Assembly: GCF_004358185.1 (NCBI RefSeq)
Contig: NZ_SMUV01000050.1
Location: forward strand, 1-63,287
Source of the DNA: Antarcticimicrobium luteum
GTDB lineage: Bacteria; Pseudomonadota; Alphaproteobacteria; Rhodobacterales; Rhodobacteraceae
Reading direction: 5' to 3'
DNA length: 63,287 nucleotides
Below are positions 50,285-60,750 of this stretch, piece after piece. Position numbers and translations under genes: made by a program. The notes beneath the pieces were generated by a model. The model saw only the letters and a program-made list of their open reading frames with translations, did not search any database and was not told where the DNA came from. Each line of letters begins with the position of its first letter. Positions within the stretch are counted from its first letter, which is position 1.

Positions 50285-52543
50285 TCACGCCGCCGGTTGC
50301 GGTTGCGTCCGCGCTGTGCAGGCCAGCATGCCCCTCAGCAATTCGGCCCGGCGCACCGGCTTGGTCAGGAACCCGTCCATCCCGGCGCCGAGACAGGCCT
50401 CTTTGTCGCTGTCGAAGGCATTCGCGGTCAGCGCGATGATGACCGGCTGTTTCCCCGCCTCGGCGCGGATCCTGCGGGTCGCCTCGATACCGTTGAGGCG
50501 CGGCATGGACATGTCCATCAACACGATGTCGGGGTGGGTTTTCAGCGTTTCGGCCACCGCCTGCTGCCCGTCGTGGGCAAAGCTCAACCTCAGGTCAAGC
50601 CCGTCCAGATACTTGCGGATCAGGGTGCGGTTGACCTCGGCATCCTCGGCCACCAGCACATGCTTGCCCTGCAGCAGGGCAATATCCCCGGCCCGCGGCA
50701 TCCGGGCCTCGCCCGCGGCGCAGTCGGGCCCGTATTCGGCCCAGGGCAGGTGCAGCCTGATGGTGAAACACGATCCCCTGCCCGGTTGCGATCGCACCGC
50801 GATGGTTCCGCCCATCTCTTCGATCAGCATCCGCGAAATGGTCAGGCCCAGGCCGGTTCCGCCGAACTGCCGCGTGGTCGAGGCATCGGCCTGCGCGAAA
50901 CGCTCGAATATATGCTCCTGCTGGTCCACGGGGATGCCGATCCCGGTATCCTCGACCTCGATCAGAAGATCGGCGGTCTCCGTGCCGGCGCCTGCGATGC
51001 TTGCGCGCACCGTCACACCGCCGCTCAGGGTGAACTTGACGGCGTTGCCGATCAGGTTGATCAGGATCTGCCGCAGCCGGCTGTCATCGCCGTGCAGACG
51101 GTCGTCGCCCGCGCCCTCGAAATAAAAACGCAGCCACAGCCCCTTTTCCTCGGCCAGCGGGCGCAGCAGGCGAACCGGCTCCTCCAGGCAGGATCTGAGA
51201 TCGAAGTCCACCGGGTCCAGCCGCACCTTTCGGGCGTCGAGCCGTGACAGGTCCAGCACGTCGTTGATGATCGTCAAAAGCGCCTGGGCCGAGTTGCGGA
51301 TGGTATTGGCATAGACGCGCTGATCCGCCGACAGCCCGGATTCGATCAGCAGGTCGGCCATGCCGACCACCCCGTTCATCGGCGTGCGGATCTCATGGCT
51401 CATCGTGGCGAGAAAGTCCGACTTGGCCCGCGCGCCCTCCTCGGCCGCCTGCCGCGCCTGGACCATCTCACTCTCGTGTTTCTTGGTTGCGGTAATGTCC
51501 CGCTCGATGGCGATCAGCATGTCCACATCGCCGGCCTCGTCGATCACCGGGACCTGGTTGGTCTCGATCCAGATCGCCTCACCGGTCTTGGTCCGGTTCT
51601 GGATTTCGCCGCGAAACGGCACACCGAGCGCGACAGCATCGCTCAGCACCGCGATGGTCTTTGGGTCGGTCTCCGGGCCGTTCAGAAGATCGCCTGGCAG
51701 CCGCCCGATGGCCTCGTCCGGCGTATAGCCGGTTATCCGGGTAAAGGCGTCATTGACCCATGTGATATTGCCGCTCCGATCCAGCAGCAGAACGCTGTCA
51801 TTGGCGTTGCGGGCCACCAGCGACAGCCGGTGCGCCTCTTTCTGCCGCTGCGCGAGCTTCCGGTTGGCCTCTTCCAGTTCGGCGCTTTTCTCGATCACCG
51901 CGCGGGTGGACCGTCTGTTCCGGTGAAACCCGGCGATGACATAATCGAGAAAGGCGAACACCATGAATCCCAGCATCAGCGTGCCGGCTGCGTTCATCGA
52001 GAACCTTGTATCGGGCGGGCCGTAAAGGATGCCGGACAGCACGAACAGGCCAATGGCCACCCCGGCGTAGATCGCCAGCCGGATCGTTCCTGCCGCCGGG
52101 TGATAGGGCAGCACCAGCCCCGCGTTGATCGCCGCGCCGGCCAGAAAGGCGACCGCGAAAAGCGGCGAGGCGCTGGTGGTTTCCCCGAACCACGCCAGAC
52201 CGATGCAGATCGAGATGGTGATCGCCTGAAACGCGCCGGTCGCCGCGCTGACGGCATAGACGCGCTCCAGCGACTCGCCCTCGTTCAGCCGCCGTCCGAC
52301 ACTGCGCAGATAGAGGCAATCCACCGCCTCGCCGAGCAGCGCGATCAGCATCGCGGCAAAGCCGGCCTGCGGCCCGTTCATCATCCACAGGAACAGCCCG
52401 CCCACGACGGTCATGATCTGGCGGCTGCCGAAATTCTTGACCCGGCCGCGCGCATGGCGCCGCAGCAGGCCGGACTTGCTGTTGCGCACCTCGAATTCCG
52501 AAATTGGATCGCCGGGCCCCATAACCCAATTCGGCATAGGCAT
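50285..52543 (-). CDS. Hybrid sensor histidine kinase/response regulator
   Basis: This 752-residue inner-membrane protein has a cytosolic N-terminus, then six or so helices (about 42-200) of an unassigned membrane sensor. A coiled coil (215-240) and a PAS domain (about 240-355; ITWVNDAFTRITGY) follow. HisKA has the phospho-accepting His383 in MSHEIRTP. The HATPase has N (LIGNAVKF), G1 (DTGIGI) and G2 (GGTGLGL) boxes. A C-terminal receiver has Asp677 (VLMDMSMP). No output domain is present, so a phosphorelay to an outside partner is likely. It sits between pncA and pncB on the same strand with gaps of 59 and 64 bases. Confidence 0.94.
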   Translation of the reverse strand: MPMPNWVMGPGDPISEFEVRNSKSGLLRRHARGRVKNFGSRQIMTVVGGLFLWMMNGPQAGFAAMLIALLGEAVDCLYLRSVGRRLNEGESLERVYAVSAATGAFQAITISICIGLAWFGETTSASPLFAVAFLAGAAINAGLVLPYHPAAGTIRLAIYAGVAIGLFVLSGILYGPPDTRFSMNAAGTLMLGFMVFAFLDYVIAGFHRNRRSTRAVIEKSAELEEANRKLAQRQKEAHRLSLVARNANDSVLLLDRSGNITWVNDAFTRITGYTPDEAIGRLPGDLLNGPETDPKTIAVLSDAVALGVPFRGEIQNRTKTGEAIWIETNQVPVIDEAGDVDMLIAIERDITATKKHESEMVQARQAAEEGARAKSDFLATMSHEIRTPMNGVVGMADLLIESGLSADQRVYANTIRNSAQALLTIINDVLDLSRLDARKVRLDPVDFDLRSCLEEPVRLLRPLAEEKGLWLRFYFEGAGDDRLHGDDSRLRQILINLIGNAVKFTLSGGVTVRASIAGAGTETADLLIEVEDTGIGIPVDQQEHIFERFAQADASTTRQFGGTGLGLTISRMLIEEMGGTIAVRSQPGRGSCFTIRLHLPWAEYGPDCAAGEARMPRAGDIALLQGKHVLVAEDAEVNRTLIRKYLDGLDLRLSFAHDGQQAVAETLKTHPDIVLMDMSMPRLNGIEATRRIRAEAGKQPVIIALTANAFDSDKEACLGAGMDGFLTKPVRRAELLRGMLACTARTQPQPAA

Positions 52544-52602
52544 ATTCCTGATGGCTGAACCTGTCTTCGGTTCAGTTAGCCACCCGGTCGTTAATAAACT
52601 CT

Positions 52603-53196
52603 TCAGGTCAGGGCGACACCGGCCTTTTCCATCGCTTGCAGCGCCGCCTGCAGCGAGCCGTCAAGGTCGATGGCGCGGCAGGCATCCAGCCGGACGGTCA
52701 CCTCAAACCCCAGCCGCGCGGCATCCACCGCCGAGAAATGGACGCAAAAATCGGTGGCCAGCCCGGCCAGCGTCAGACGGTCGATCCCGCGGCTGCGCAG
52801 ATATCCCTCAAGCCCGGTGGGCGTGCTCTGATCATTCTCGAAAAACGCCGAATAGCTGTCGATCGCCGGGCGGAACCCCTTGCGCAGGATCAGGTCGCCG
52901 TCGGTGCGCAGGCGGGGGTGAAACGCCGCCCCCCTCGTGCCCTGCACGCAATGATCGGGCCAGAGCACCTGCGGCCCATAGGGCATCTCGGTCATCTCGA
53001 ACGGCGCCTTGCCCGGATGCGACGAGGCGAAAGAGGAATGGCCCGCCGGATGCCAGTCCTGCGTCAGGATCACCGCGTCGAATTCGGGCATCATCGCGTT
53101 GATCGGATCCACCACGGTATCGCCGTCGGGCACCGCCAGCGCGCCGCCGGGGCAGAAATCGGTCTGGACGTCGATCACGATCAGGGCATGGGTCAT
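52603..53196 (-). CDS. pncA: Nicotinamidase
   Basis: This 197-residue cysteine hydrolase converts nicotinamide to nicotinate. The catalytic triad is Asp9 (VIDVQTDF), Lys106 (LRKGF) and Cys151 (TDFCV); the metal ligands are Asp47 and His49 (QDWHP) and His82. It supplies nicotinate for PncB, encoded two genes downstream. The start at 53196 has AAGGAAGGA upstream and matches the family length; longer in-frame readings are unsupported. It is divergent from the small regulator-like gene at 53292. Confidence 0.95.
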   Translation of the reverse strand: MTHALIVIDVQTDFCPGGALAVPDGDTVVDPINAMMPEFDAVILTQDWHPAGHSSFASSHPGKAPFEMTEMPYGPQVLWPDHCVQGTRGAAFHPRLRTDGDLILRKGFRPAIDSYSAFFENDQSTPTGLEGYLRSRGIDRLTLAGLATDFCVHFSAVDAARLGFEVTVRLDACRAIDLDGSLQAALQAMEKAGVALT

Positions 53197-53256
53197 GGGC
53201 AATCCTTCCTTTGGCAAATTGGTAAGAACCGCCCGCCCGGTGGTCAAGCGATGCAA

Positions 53257-53284
53257 TTGCTATTTTGGTACCAAGGTATATATA
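53257..53284 (+). promoter_or_regulatory. Promoter with operator-like palindrome for the 53292 gene
   Basis: TTGCTA (53257-53262) and TATATA (53279-53284) are separated by 16 bases, and the spacer contains the perfect palindrome TTGGTACCAA (53265-53274). The -10 ends 7 bases before the ATG at 53292, so the transcript would begin at or next to the start codon. A second TTGGTA half-site lies near 53218 on the pncA side. Confidence 0.55.
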
Positions 53285-53291
53285 TCGCAAC

Positions 53292-53540
53292 ATGAAACGA
53301 ATCGAACGCGTACAAACCGGGCTGCGGCTTGAAAAACGCCTGCTCAAGGTGCTGAAAGCGCTGGCAGAGCATCTGGACATGTCGACCGCCGATCTGATCG
53401 AGGGCATGGCGCTGCACGCCTTCGAGGGCAAGGCGCCGTTTTCCGCCGCCACGCTGGAAAAGATCGCAATGCTGAAACAGGTCTATGACTTCGACCTGAC
53501 AGCCGGCGACAGCCACAAGCTGCGGGAGGACGGCGAATGA
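53292..53540 (+). CDS. Small helical DNA-binding-like protein (RHH-type candidate)
   Basis: This 82-residue basic-to-acidic protein begins KRIERVQTGLRLEKRLLKVL, then has ALAEHLDMSTADLIEG. This strand-helix-helix layout resembles ribbon-helix-helix regulators. No SD precedes ATG 53292, while a -10-like TATATA ends 7 bases upstream, which fits a leaderless mRNA; an in-frame ATG at 53265 lies inside the promoter and was rejected. A TTGGTACCAA palindrome in the promoter could be its own operator. It overlaps the next gene by ATGA, so the pair is co-translated. The function is inferred, not proven. Confidence 0.65.
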   Translation: MKRIERVQTGLRLEKRLLKVLKALAEHLDMSTADLIEGMALHAFEGKAPFSAATLEKIAMLKQVYDFDLTAGDSHKLREDGE

Positions 53541-53923
53541 GCGATCCTTACGACCGAATGCTTGCGGCGCTGGACGCCGGCACGCTCGACCCGGCGGCGT
53601 TTTCCCACCGCGATCATGTTGGGGTGACGGTCGCCGCGCTGAAACAGGATGATTTCTATGATGCGCTGGCCCGCATCGCGTGCGGGTTGCAACGGCTGGC
53701 GGGCAATGCCGGGGTGCCGGAGAAATTCAACGCCACGGTGACCTTTGCCTTTGTCAGCCTGATCGCGCAGCGGATGGAGGACGGCGGCGGCAGTGTCGAG
53801 GATTTCCTGGAGGGCAATCCCGATCTGCTGTCGGGGAACCCGCTGGCAGGACTCTACCCCGAAGGCCAGGCCGATACGCCGTTGGCCAAACGGGTGCCGG
53901 TATTGCCGGGGGTGCAGGGGTAG
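53537..53923 (+). CDS. Conserved-looking hypothetical protein
   Basis: This 128-residue soluble, mostly helical protein has FSHRDHVGVTVAALKQDDFYDALARIACGLQRLA near the N-terminus, which recalls a family of unnamed proteins with an HR(D/E)HL/V helical motif, and KFNATVTFAFVSLIAQRM later. No catalytic motif is recognised. It starts in a 4-base overlap with the small RHH-like gene, so the two probably act together. A transcription-factor/partner or toxin-antitoxin reading is possible but not supported by a known toxin fold. Confidence 0.6.
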   Translation: MSDPYDRMLAALDAGTLDPAAFSHRDHVGVTVAALKQDDFYDALARIACGLQRLAGNAGVPEKFNATVTFAFVSLIAQRMEDGGGSVEDFLEGNPDLLSGNPLAGLYPEGQADTPLAKRVPVLPGVQG

Positions 53924-53950
53924 ACCCCTTCCCACCGGACCGAGGCGGTC

Positions 53951-54005
53951 CTCCGAGCGAAACCCCTGCGCGGAATCAAGGCCGACGGCCGCCGCGCAAG
54001 CCCCG
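53951..54005. repeat. Reverse copy of the intergenic hairpin repeat
   Basis: Read on the minus strand, GCTTGCGCGGCGGCC followed by TTGATTCCGCGCAGGGG matches the right flank of elements A (17231-17274) and B (22529-22571). The hairpin core here is GGCC-GAC-GGCC. The left inverted end is absent. It occupies the 131-base gap before trhO. Confidence 0.7.
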
Positions 54006-54054
54006 CCCCCCTGCGCGCCCCTGTCCTCTTGCCGGAACGGCCCCCAAGGCGTAA

Positions 54055-54969
54055 ATGCCGCCCATGTACACGATTGCCGCACTCTACCACTTCACCCGTT
54101 TCCCGGATCCCACCGCGCTGAAACCCGCGCTGCTGGCGCTTTGCCTGGCCCAGAACGTGCGCGGCACCCTGCTGCTGGCGCGCGAGGGGATCAACGGCAC
54201 CATCGCCGGCCCCCGCGCCGGCATCGACGCGGTGCTGGCGCATATCCGCGCCCTGCCCGGCTGCGCCGATCTGGAATGGAAAGAGGCCACCAGCGATCAT
54301 CCCCCCTTCGCCCGCATGAAGGTACGGCTGAAGCAGGAGATCGTCACCATGGGCCAGCCGGACGTCGATCCGCGCGCCCGCGTCGGCCATTACGTCGAGC
54401 CGCAGGACTGGAACGACCTGATCCGCAGCCCCGATGTGGCGGTGATCGACACCCGCAACGATTACGAGGTCGCCATCGGCACTTTCGAGGGCGCGGTGGA
54501 CCCGGAGACCGACAGCTTCCGCGATTTTCCCGCCTGGTGGGAGGCCAACAAGGAGCGGTTCCACAACAAGCGGATCGCCATGTTCTGCACTGGCGGCATC
54601 CGCTGCGAGAAATCCACCAACTTCCTGCTCGGTCAGGGCATCGACGAGGTCTATCACCTCAAGGGCGGCATCCTGCGCTATCTCGAGGAGGTGCCGGCAG
54701 AGGACAGCAGCTGGCAGGGCGAATGTTTCGTCTTCGACAACCGCGTCTCGGTCGGCCACGGGTTGAAAGAGGGCCCGCACGAGTTGTGCCATGGCTGCCG
54801 CCGCCCGATCCTGCCACAGGACAAGGCGCGCCCGGAGTACGAGGCCGGCGTCTCCTGCCATCTGTGCATCGACGAGACCTCGGAGGCGGACAAGGCCCGC
54901 TTCCGCGAGCGGCAGAAACAGATCGCCCTGGCCCGCGCCCGCGGCGAAAGGCATCTGGCGGCGGAATAG
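54055..54969 (+). CDS. trhO: tRNA uridine(34) hydroxylase / rhodanese-related protein TrhO
   Basis: This 304-residue cytosolic protein of the YceA family performs oxygen-dependent hydroxylation of uridine 34 in certain tRNAs. It has an N-terminal ferredoxin-like part (LLLAREGINGTIAG), a rhodanese domain with the catalytic-loop Cys in MFCTGGIRCEKS, and a C-terminal zinc-type Cys cluster (CHGCRRPI, SCHLC). An alternative ATG at 54064 would remove three residues. It is a single gene. Confidence 0.94.
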   Translation: MPPMYTIAALYHFTRFPDPTALKPALLALCLAQNVRGTLLLAREGINGTIAGPRAGIDAVLAHIRALPGCADLEWKEATSDHPPFARMKVRLKQEIVTMGQPDVDPRARVGHYVEPQDWNDLIRSPDVAVIDTRNDYEVAIGTFEGAVDPETDSFRDFPAWWEANKERFHNKRIAMFCTGGIRCEKSTNFLLGQGIDEVYHLKGGILRYLEEVPAEDSSWQGECFVFDNRVSVGHGLKEGPHELCHGCRRPILPQDKARPEYEAGVSCHLCIDETSEADKARFRERQKQIALARARGERHLAAE

Positions 54970-55030
54970 ACACCCACGCCCGTCCCGTTTTGTACGATTT
55001 GCGCCCGAACCTCCCCGATCCGGGGGCGGC

Positions 55031-56263
55031 TCAGGCCAGCGCCCCGTCCGGGGTGCGGGGCGCGCGCGGTCGTGACCGCAACAGCAGCGTGCCGATGATC
55101 ACGATGTTGACCATATTCCAGCCGATCCCGTTCAGGAACGCCAGTTGATAGCTGCCGCTCAGGTCATAGATCCAGCCCGACATCCAGCCGCCCAGCGCCA
55201 TGCCCAGAATCGTCATCATCATCACGAAACCGACCCGCGCGCCGGCCTCGCGCGCGGGCATGTACTCGCGCACAACCAACGCATAAGAGGGCACGATGCC
55301 GCCCTGGCTGAGGCCAAACACCATGCTGACCACGTAAAGCGGCATCATCGCGTCATAGGGCAGGTAGAGCATCAGCGCGACGCATTGCAGGATCGAGCCG
55401 GCCAGCAGCGTCTTGACCCCGCCCAGCCGGTCGGCGACCAGGCCCGAGACGATCCGGCTTGCCACGCCGCCCAGCAGCATCAGCGACAGCATCTCGGCGC
55501 CCACGGCGGGCCCATAGCCGAGGCCGACGCAATAGGCGACGATATGCACCTGCGGCATCGACATCGCCACGCAACAGGCGATCCCGGCCAGCCCCAGCAG
55601 CAGTTGCAGCGCCCGCGGCGACAGACCGGCAGAGCGCGCCGCCAGCGCCGAGGCGGCCTCGGCATGGGCCTGCGCCTCGAGCGGGACGCGCCGCCGCAGC
55701 AGCAGCGACAGCGGGATCACCACCGCCAGCGCCACCACCGCCAGGGTCAGATAGACCATGCGCCAGCCACTGCCGGCCAGCATTCCGGCCAGTAGCGTCG
55801 GCCAGAGCGCGCCGGACAGGTAATTGCCGCTGGCCACCAGCGCCACCGCGATGCCCCGCCGGCGGATGAACCAGTGTGAAATATCGGCGATCAGCGGCCC
55901 GAACCCCACCGCCGTGCCCAGTCCAAGCAGCAGATGCGTCGCCGCCAGCGTCGGGATCGTCGGCATCAGTGTCGAAAGGGAAAAGCCCGCCGCGATCAGC
56001 GCCGCCGCCCCGATCAGCGCCAGCGTCACGCCGAACCGGTCCAGCAGCCGCCCGATCAACAGGTTGCCCACCCCGAACCCGACCATGGTCAGCGTATAGG
56101 GCAGCGAGGCCTCGGCCCGGCCCGCGCCGAATTCCGCCTCGACCGCGGGCATGATCACGATGATCGCCCACATGCCCACATTGGCCACCATGGCAATCGC
56201 CATGGTGACGCCAAGTCGCAGCCAGGAATAGCGGCTGTCGTGAATATCCGCGCTGTCGCTCAT
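55031..56263 (-). CDS. MFS transporter (monocarboxylate/OFA-like)
   Basis: This 410-residue inner-membrane protein has about 12 helices. Typical features are GWRMVYLTLAVVAL, GRLLDRFGVTLALIG (loop 2-3 motif A) and SQGGIVPSYALVVREYMP, the last characteristic of oxalate/formate and monocarboxylate porters. The substrate is not certain. It converges with trhO and is divergent from the SDR gene. Confidence 0.9.
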   Translation of the reverse strand: MSDSADIHDSRYSWLRLGVTMAIAMVANVGMWAIIVIMPAVEAEFGAGRAEASLPYTLTMVGFGVGNLLIGRLLDRFGVTLALIGAAALIAAGFSLSTLMPTIPTLAATHLLLGLGTAVGFGPLIADISHWFIRRRGIAVALVASGNYLSGALWPTLLAGMLAGSGWRMVYLTLAVVALAVVIPLSLLLRRRVPLEAQAHAEAASALAARSAGLSPRALQLLLGLAGIACCVAMSMPQVHIVAYCVGLGYGPAVGAEMLSLMLLGGVASRIVSGLVADRLGGVKTLLAGSILQCVALMLYLPYDAMMPLYVVSMVFGLSQGGIVPSYALVVREYMPAREAGARVGFVMMMTILGMALGGWMSGWIYDLSGSYQLAFLNGIGWNMVNIVIIGTLLLRSRPRAPRTPDGALA

Positions 56264-56373
56264 GGCGGCACGCTAGACCGCGCCCGGCGAATTGCCCAGA
56301 GGCTTTGTGCACCACCGAATACCGTATTTGACACCGCATTTGACTCCGGGCCGCCGCGCCATAGCTGGGGGTC

Positions 56374-57039
56374 ATGCAGACCGCTGTCATCATCGGCGCC
56401 TCGGGCGGTATCGGCGGCGCGCTCGCCGGCCCGCTGGAGGCGCGCGGCACCGCTGTCACCCGGCTGTCGCGGCGCGTGGACGGACTCGACCTCACCGACG
56501 AGGCCTCGGTCGAACGGGTCTTGGGCCGCCTTTCCGCGCCGCAGGATCTGATCCTGGTCGCCACCGGCGTTCTGGCCGCCGACGGGCACCCGCCTGAAAA
56601 GGCGCTGCGCCAGGTCACGGCGCAGGCGCTGACGGCAAGCTACGCGGTCAACGCCATCGGCCCGATGCTGGTGCTGAAACACGCCCTGCGGCTGATCCCG
56701 CGCGACCGCCCGTCGGTCTTTGCCGCGCTCTCGGCGCGGGTCGGCTCGATCGGCGACAACCGGCTCGGCGGCTGGCACAGCTATCGCGCCTCGAAGGCGG
56801 CGCTGAACCAGCTGATCCACGGCGCCGCGATCGAACTGGCCCGCAGCCACCCGCAGGCCTGCGCGGTCTGCCTGCATCCGGGCACGGTGGAAACGCCCCT
56901 CACCCGGGACTTTGCCGGCGACCATCCCACGGTGACGCCGGAGGTGGCGGCGGAACAGCTTTTGCGGGTGATCGACGGATTGACGCCCGCGCAATCGGGC
57001 GGCTTTTTCGACTGGGCAGGCAGGGACATCCCGTGGTAG
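56374..57039 (+). CDS. SDR-family oxidoreductase (CsgA/sniffer-like)
   Basis: This 221-residue short-chain dehydrogenase-like protein has the cofactor motif IGASGGIGGAL, the VNAIGPMLVLKHAL helix and the catalytic Ser (ALSARVGSI) with Tyr and Lys in SYRASKAAL. The C-terminus PGTVETPLTRDFAG and GGFFDWAGRDIPW place it with the CsgA/C-factor-like group, which lacks a known substrate. It converges with gyrB across a 167-base gap in which I see no gene. Confidence 0.9.
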   Translation: MQTAVIIGASGGIGGALAGPLEARGTAVTRLSRRVDGLDLTDEASVERVLGRLSAPQDLILVATGVLAADGHPPEKALRQVTAQALTASYAVNAIGPMLVLKHALRLIPRDRPSVFAALSARVGSIGDNRLGGWHSYRASKAALNQLIHGAAIELARSHPQACAVCLHPGTVETPLTRDFAGDHPTVTPEVAAEQLLRVIDGLTPAQSGGFFDWAGRDIPW

Positions 57040-57206
57040 CCGCGCCCCCTTGATCGCCGGGCGCAGCAGAACCGAATGGCTCAGCAGAAAGACCGCGGGG
57101 CGGCGGCAAACTCGCCCCACCCCACCCGTGTCGTTCCTTTCCTCCCGCATTCGAGGGACGCGCGCGACCGGCCCGAGCCGGCCCCCGCGCGCCCCATGCG
57201 CAGGGG

Positions 57207-59636
<2,430 letters not shown>

Positions 59637-59651
59637 TTATATTTTTGTGAT

Positions 59652-59680
59652 TTTATACGTTTACTGGGGGGGATTGTCAC
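59652..59680 (-). promoter_or_regulatory. Putative sigma-70-type promoter of gyrB
   Basis: On the minus strand GTGACA (-35, 59675-59680) and TATAAA (-10, 59652-59657) are 17 bases apart, with an AT-rich leader of about 20 bases before AAAGGA and the gyrB ATG. The site lies between the LysE stop and gyrB, so gyrB can be expressed apart from the upstream genes. Confidence 0.6.
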
Positions 59681-59701
59681 GTCCTCACCCCATATTTTGT
59701 G

Positions 59702-60322
59702 TCAGGTAAAGGGCAGGATCAGACCGACGCAGATCAGCAGGCCGCCTGCCGCCAGATTGAGCCGGCGCAGCGCCGCCGGCGCGGCGAGCGCCCGCCGCAT
59801 CCGGTCCACCACCAGGGCAAAGCTGAGATTGCCGGCAAAGGGCACAACCGCCGACAGAACCGCGATCACGGCGATGTCCGGGCCGGTGACCGCGCGCAGG
59901 TCGAAAAAGCCCGGCAACACCCCCATGTAGAACAGGATCGCCTTGGGGTTGCCCAAGATCGCGGCAACGCCGGCCATGAATCCCGCCCAGCGCCCCGGCC
60001 GGGTCAGCCGCCGGTCGGCGGCGACCACCGCGGTGGCGCGGCGGATCGTGGACCAGCCCATGTAGAGGAACACCGCGCAGGCCAGCCAGCGCATCACGGT
60101 CAGAACGCCGTCGTATTCCGCCACCACCCAGCTGACCCCGAGAATTGCCAGCAGCGCCCAGACCACATCTCCGGCGGCCACGCCCAGGGCCAGCGGCCAG
60201 GCCGAGACGAACCCGCCCGAGACCGCCCGCGCCATCACCGCCAGCCAGACCGGACCGGGGGTGATGAACAGAATGAACAGCGCCCCCGCATAAAGCGCCA
60301 TATCGCCCAGAGAGAGTGTCAT
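59702..60322 (-). CDS. LysE family amino-acid exporter
   Basis: This 206-residue inner-membrane protein has six helices and the LysE/RhtB signature: ALYAGALFILFITPGPVWLAVMARAVSGG near the start and GNPKAILFYMGVLPGFFD. It exports amino acids or related compounds; the substrate is unknown. Its start overlaps the VOC stop by 4 bases. Confidence 0.92.
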   Translation of the reverse strand: MTLSLGDMALYAGALFILFITPGPVWLAVMARAVSGGFVSAWPLALGVAAGDVVWALLAILGVSWVVAEYDGVLTVMRWLACAVFLYMGWSTIRRATAVVAADRRLTRPGRWAGFMAGVAAILGNPKAILFYMGVLPGFFDLRAVTGPDIAVIAVLSAVVPFAGNLSFALVVDRMRRALAAPAALRRLNLAAGGLLICVGLILPFT

Positions 60323-60750
60323 TCCGCCTCCGGCAGGGTGAGCGATCCGTCCTCGTCCAGCGGCCAGAACGGGTTCATCGCCAGTTCCCAGACATGGCCG
60401 TCGGGGTCGGCGAAATACCCCGAATAGCCGCCCCAGAACACCTTTTCGGGCCGTTTCAGCACCGCTGCGCCAGCAGCGGCGGCGATCTCGAACGCCGCGT
60501 CCACCTCTGCCTCGCTGGCGAAATTCTGCGCCAGAGTCACCGCCCCTGTGCCCAGTTTTGCACCCGGCCTTCCCTGATCCGTGGCCAGCGCGACACGGCC
60601 GAAGAGGCCCAGAACCTGCCCGCTGAGCTGATAGAACACGATCCCTTCCTGCACCTGTGCCGGGGTCCAGCCAAGGGCTGCGTAAAACGCCTTCGAGCGC
60701 TCCAGATCGTCCACACCCAGGGTAATCAGGGTCACGCGTTGCGGTGTCAT
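60319..60750 (-). CDS. VOC (glyoxalase/bleomycin-resistance) family protein
   Basis: This 143-residue protein has the VOC fold pattern: LITLGVDDLERSKAFYAALGW at the start, and WGGYSGYFADPDGHVWELAMNPFW at the end carrying the metal-ligand Glu. It could be a glyoxalase-like enzyme or a small resistance protein. AAGGAGG lies upstream of the ATG at 60750. It overlaps recF by 4 bases and LysE by 4 bases. Confidence 0.9.
   Translation of the reverse strand: MTPQRVTLITLGVDDLERSKAFYAALGWTPAQVQEGIVFYQLSGQVLGLFGRVALATDQGRPGAKLGTGAVTLAQNFASEAEVDAAFEIAAAAGAAVLKRPEKVFWGGYSGYFADPDGHVWELAMNPFWPLDEDGSLTLPEAE

Noticed and set aside
51500-51820. LOV photoreceptor domain in the hybrid kinase
   Set aside because: The PAS motif resembles LOV regions but the flavin-binding Cys motif is replaced by LNGPETD, so no photoactive Cys exists.
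53292-53923. Classical toxin-antitoxin pair
   Set aside because: The small gene could be an antitoxin-like RHH protein, but the partner shows no known toxin motif; I keep it only as an open possibility.
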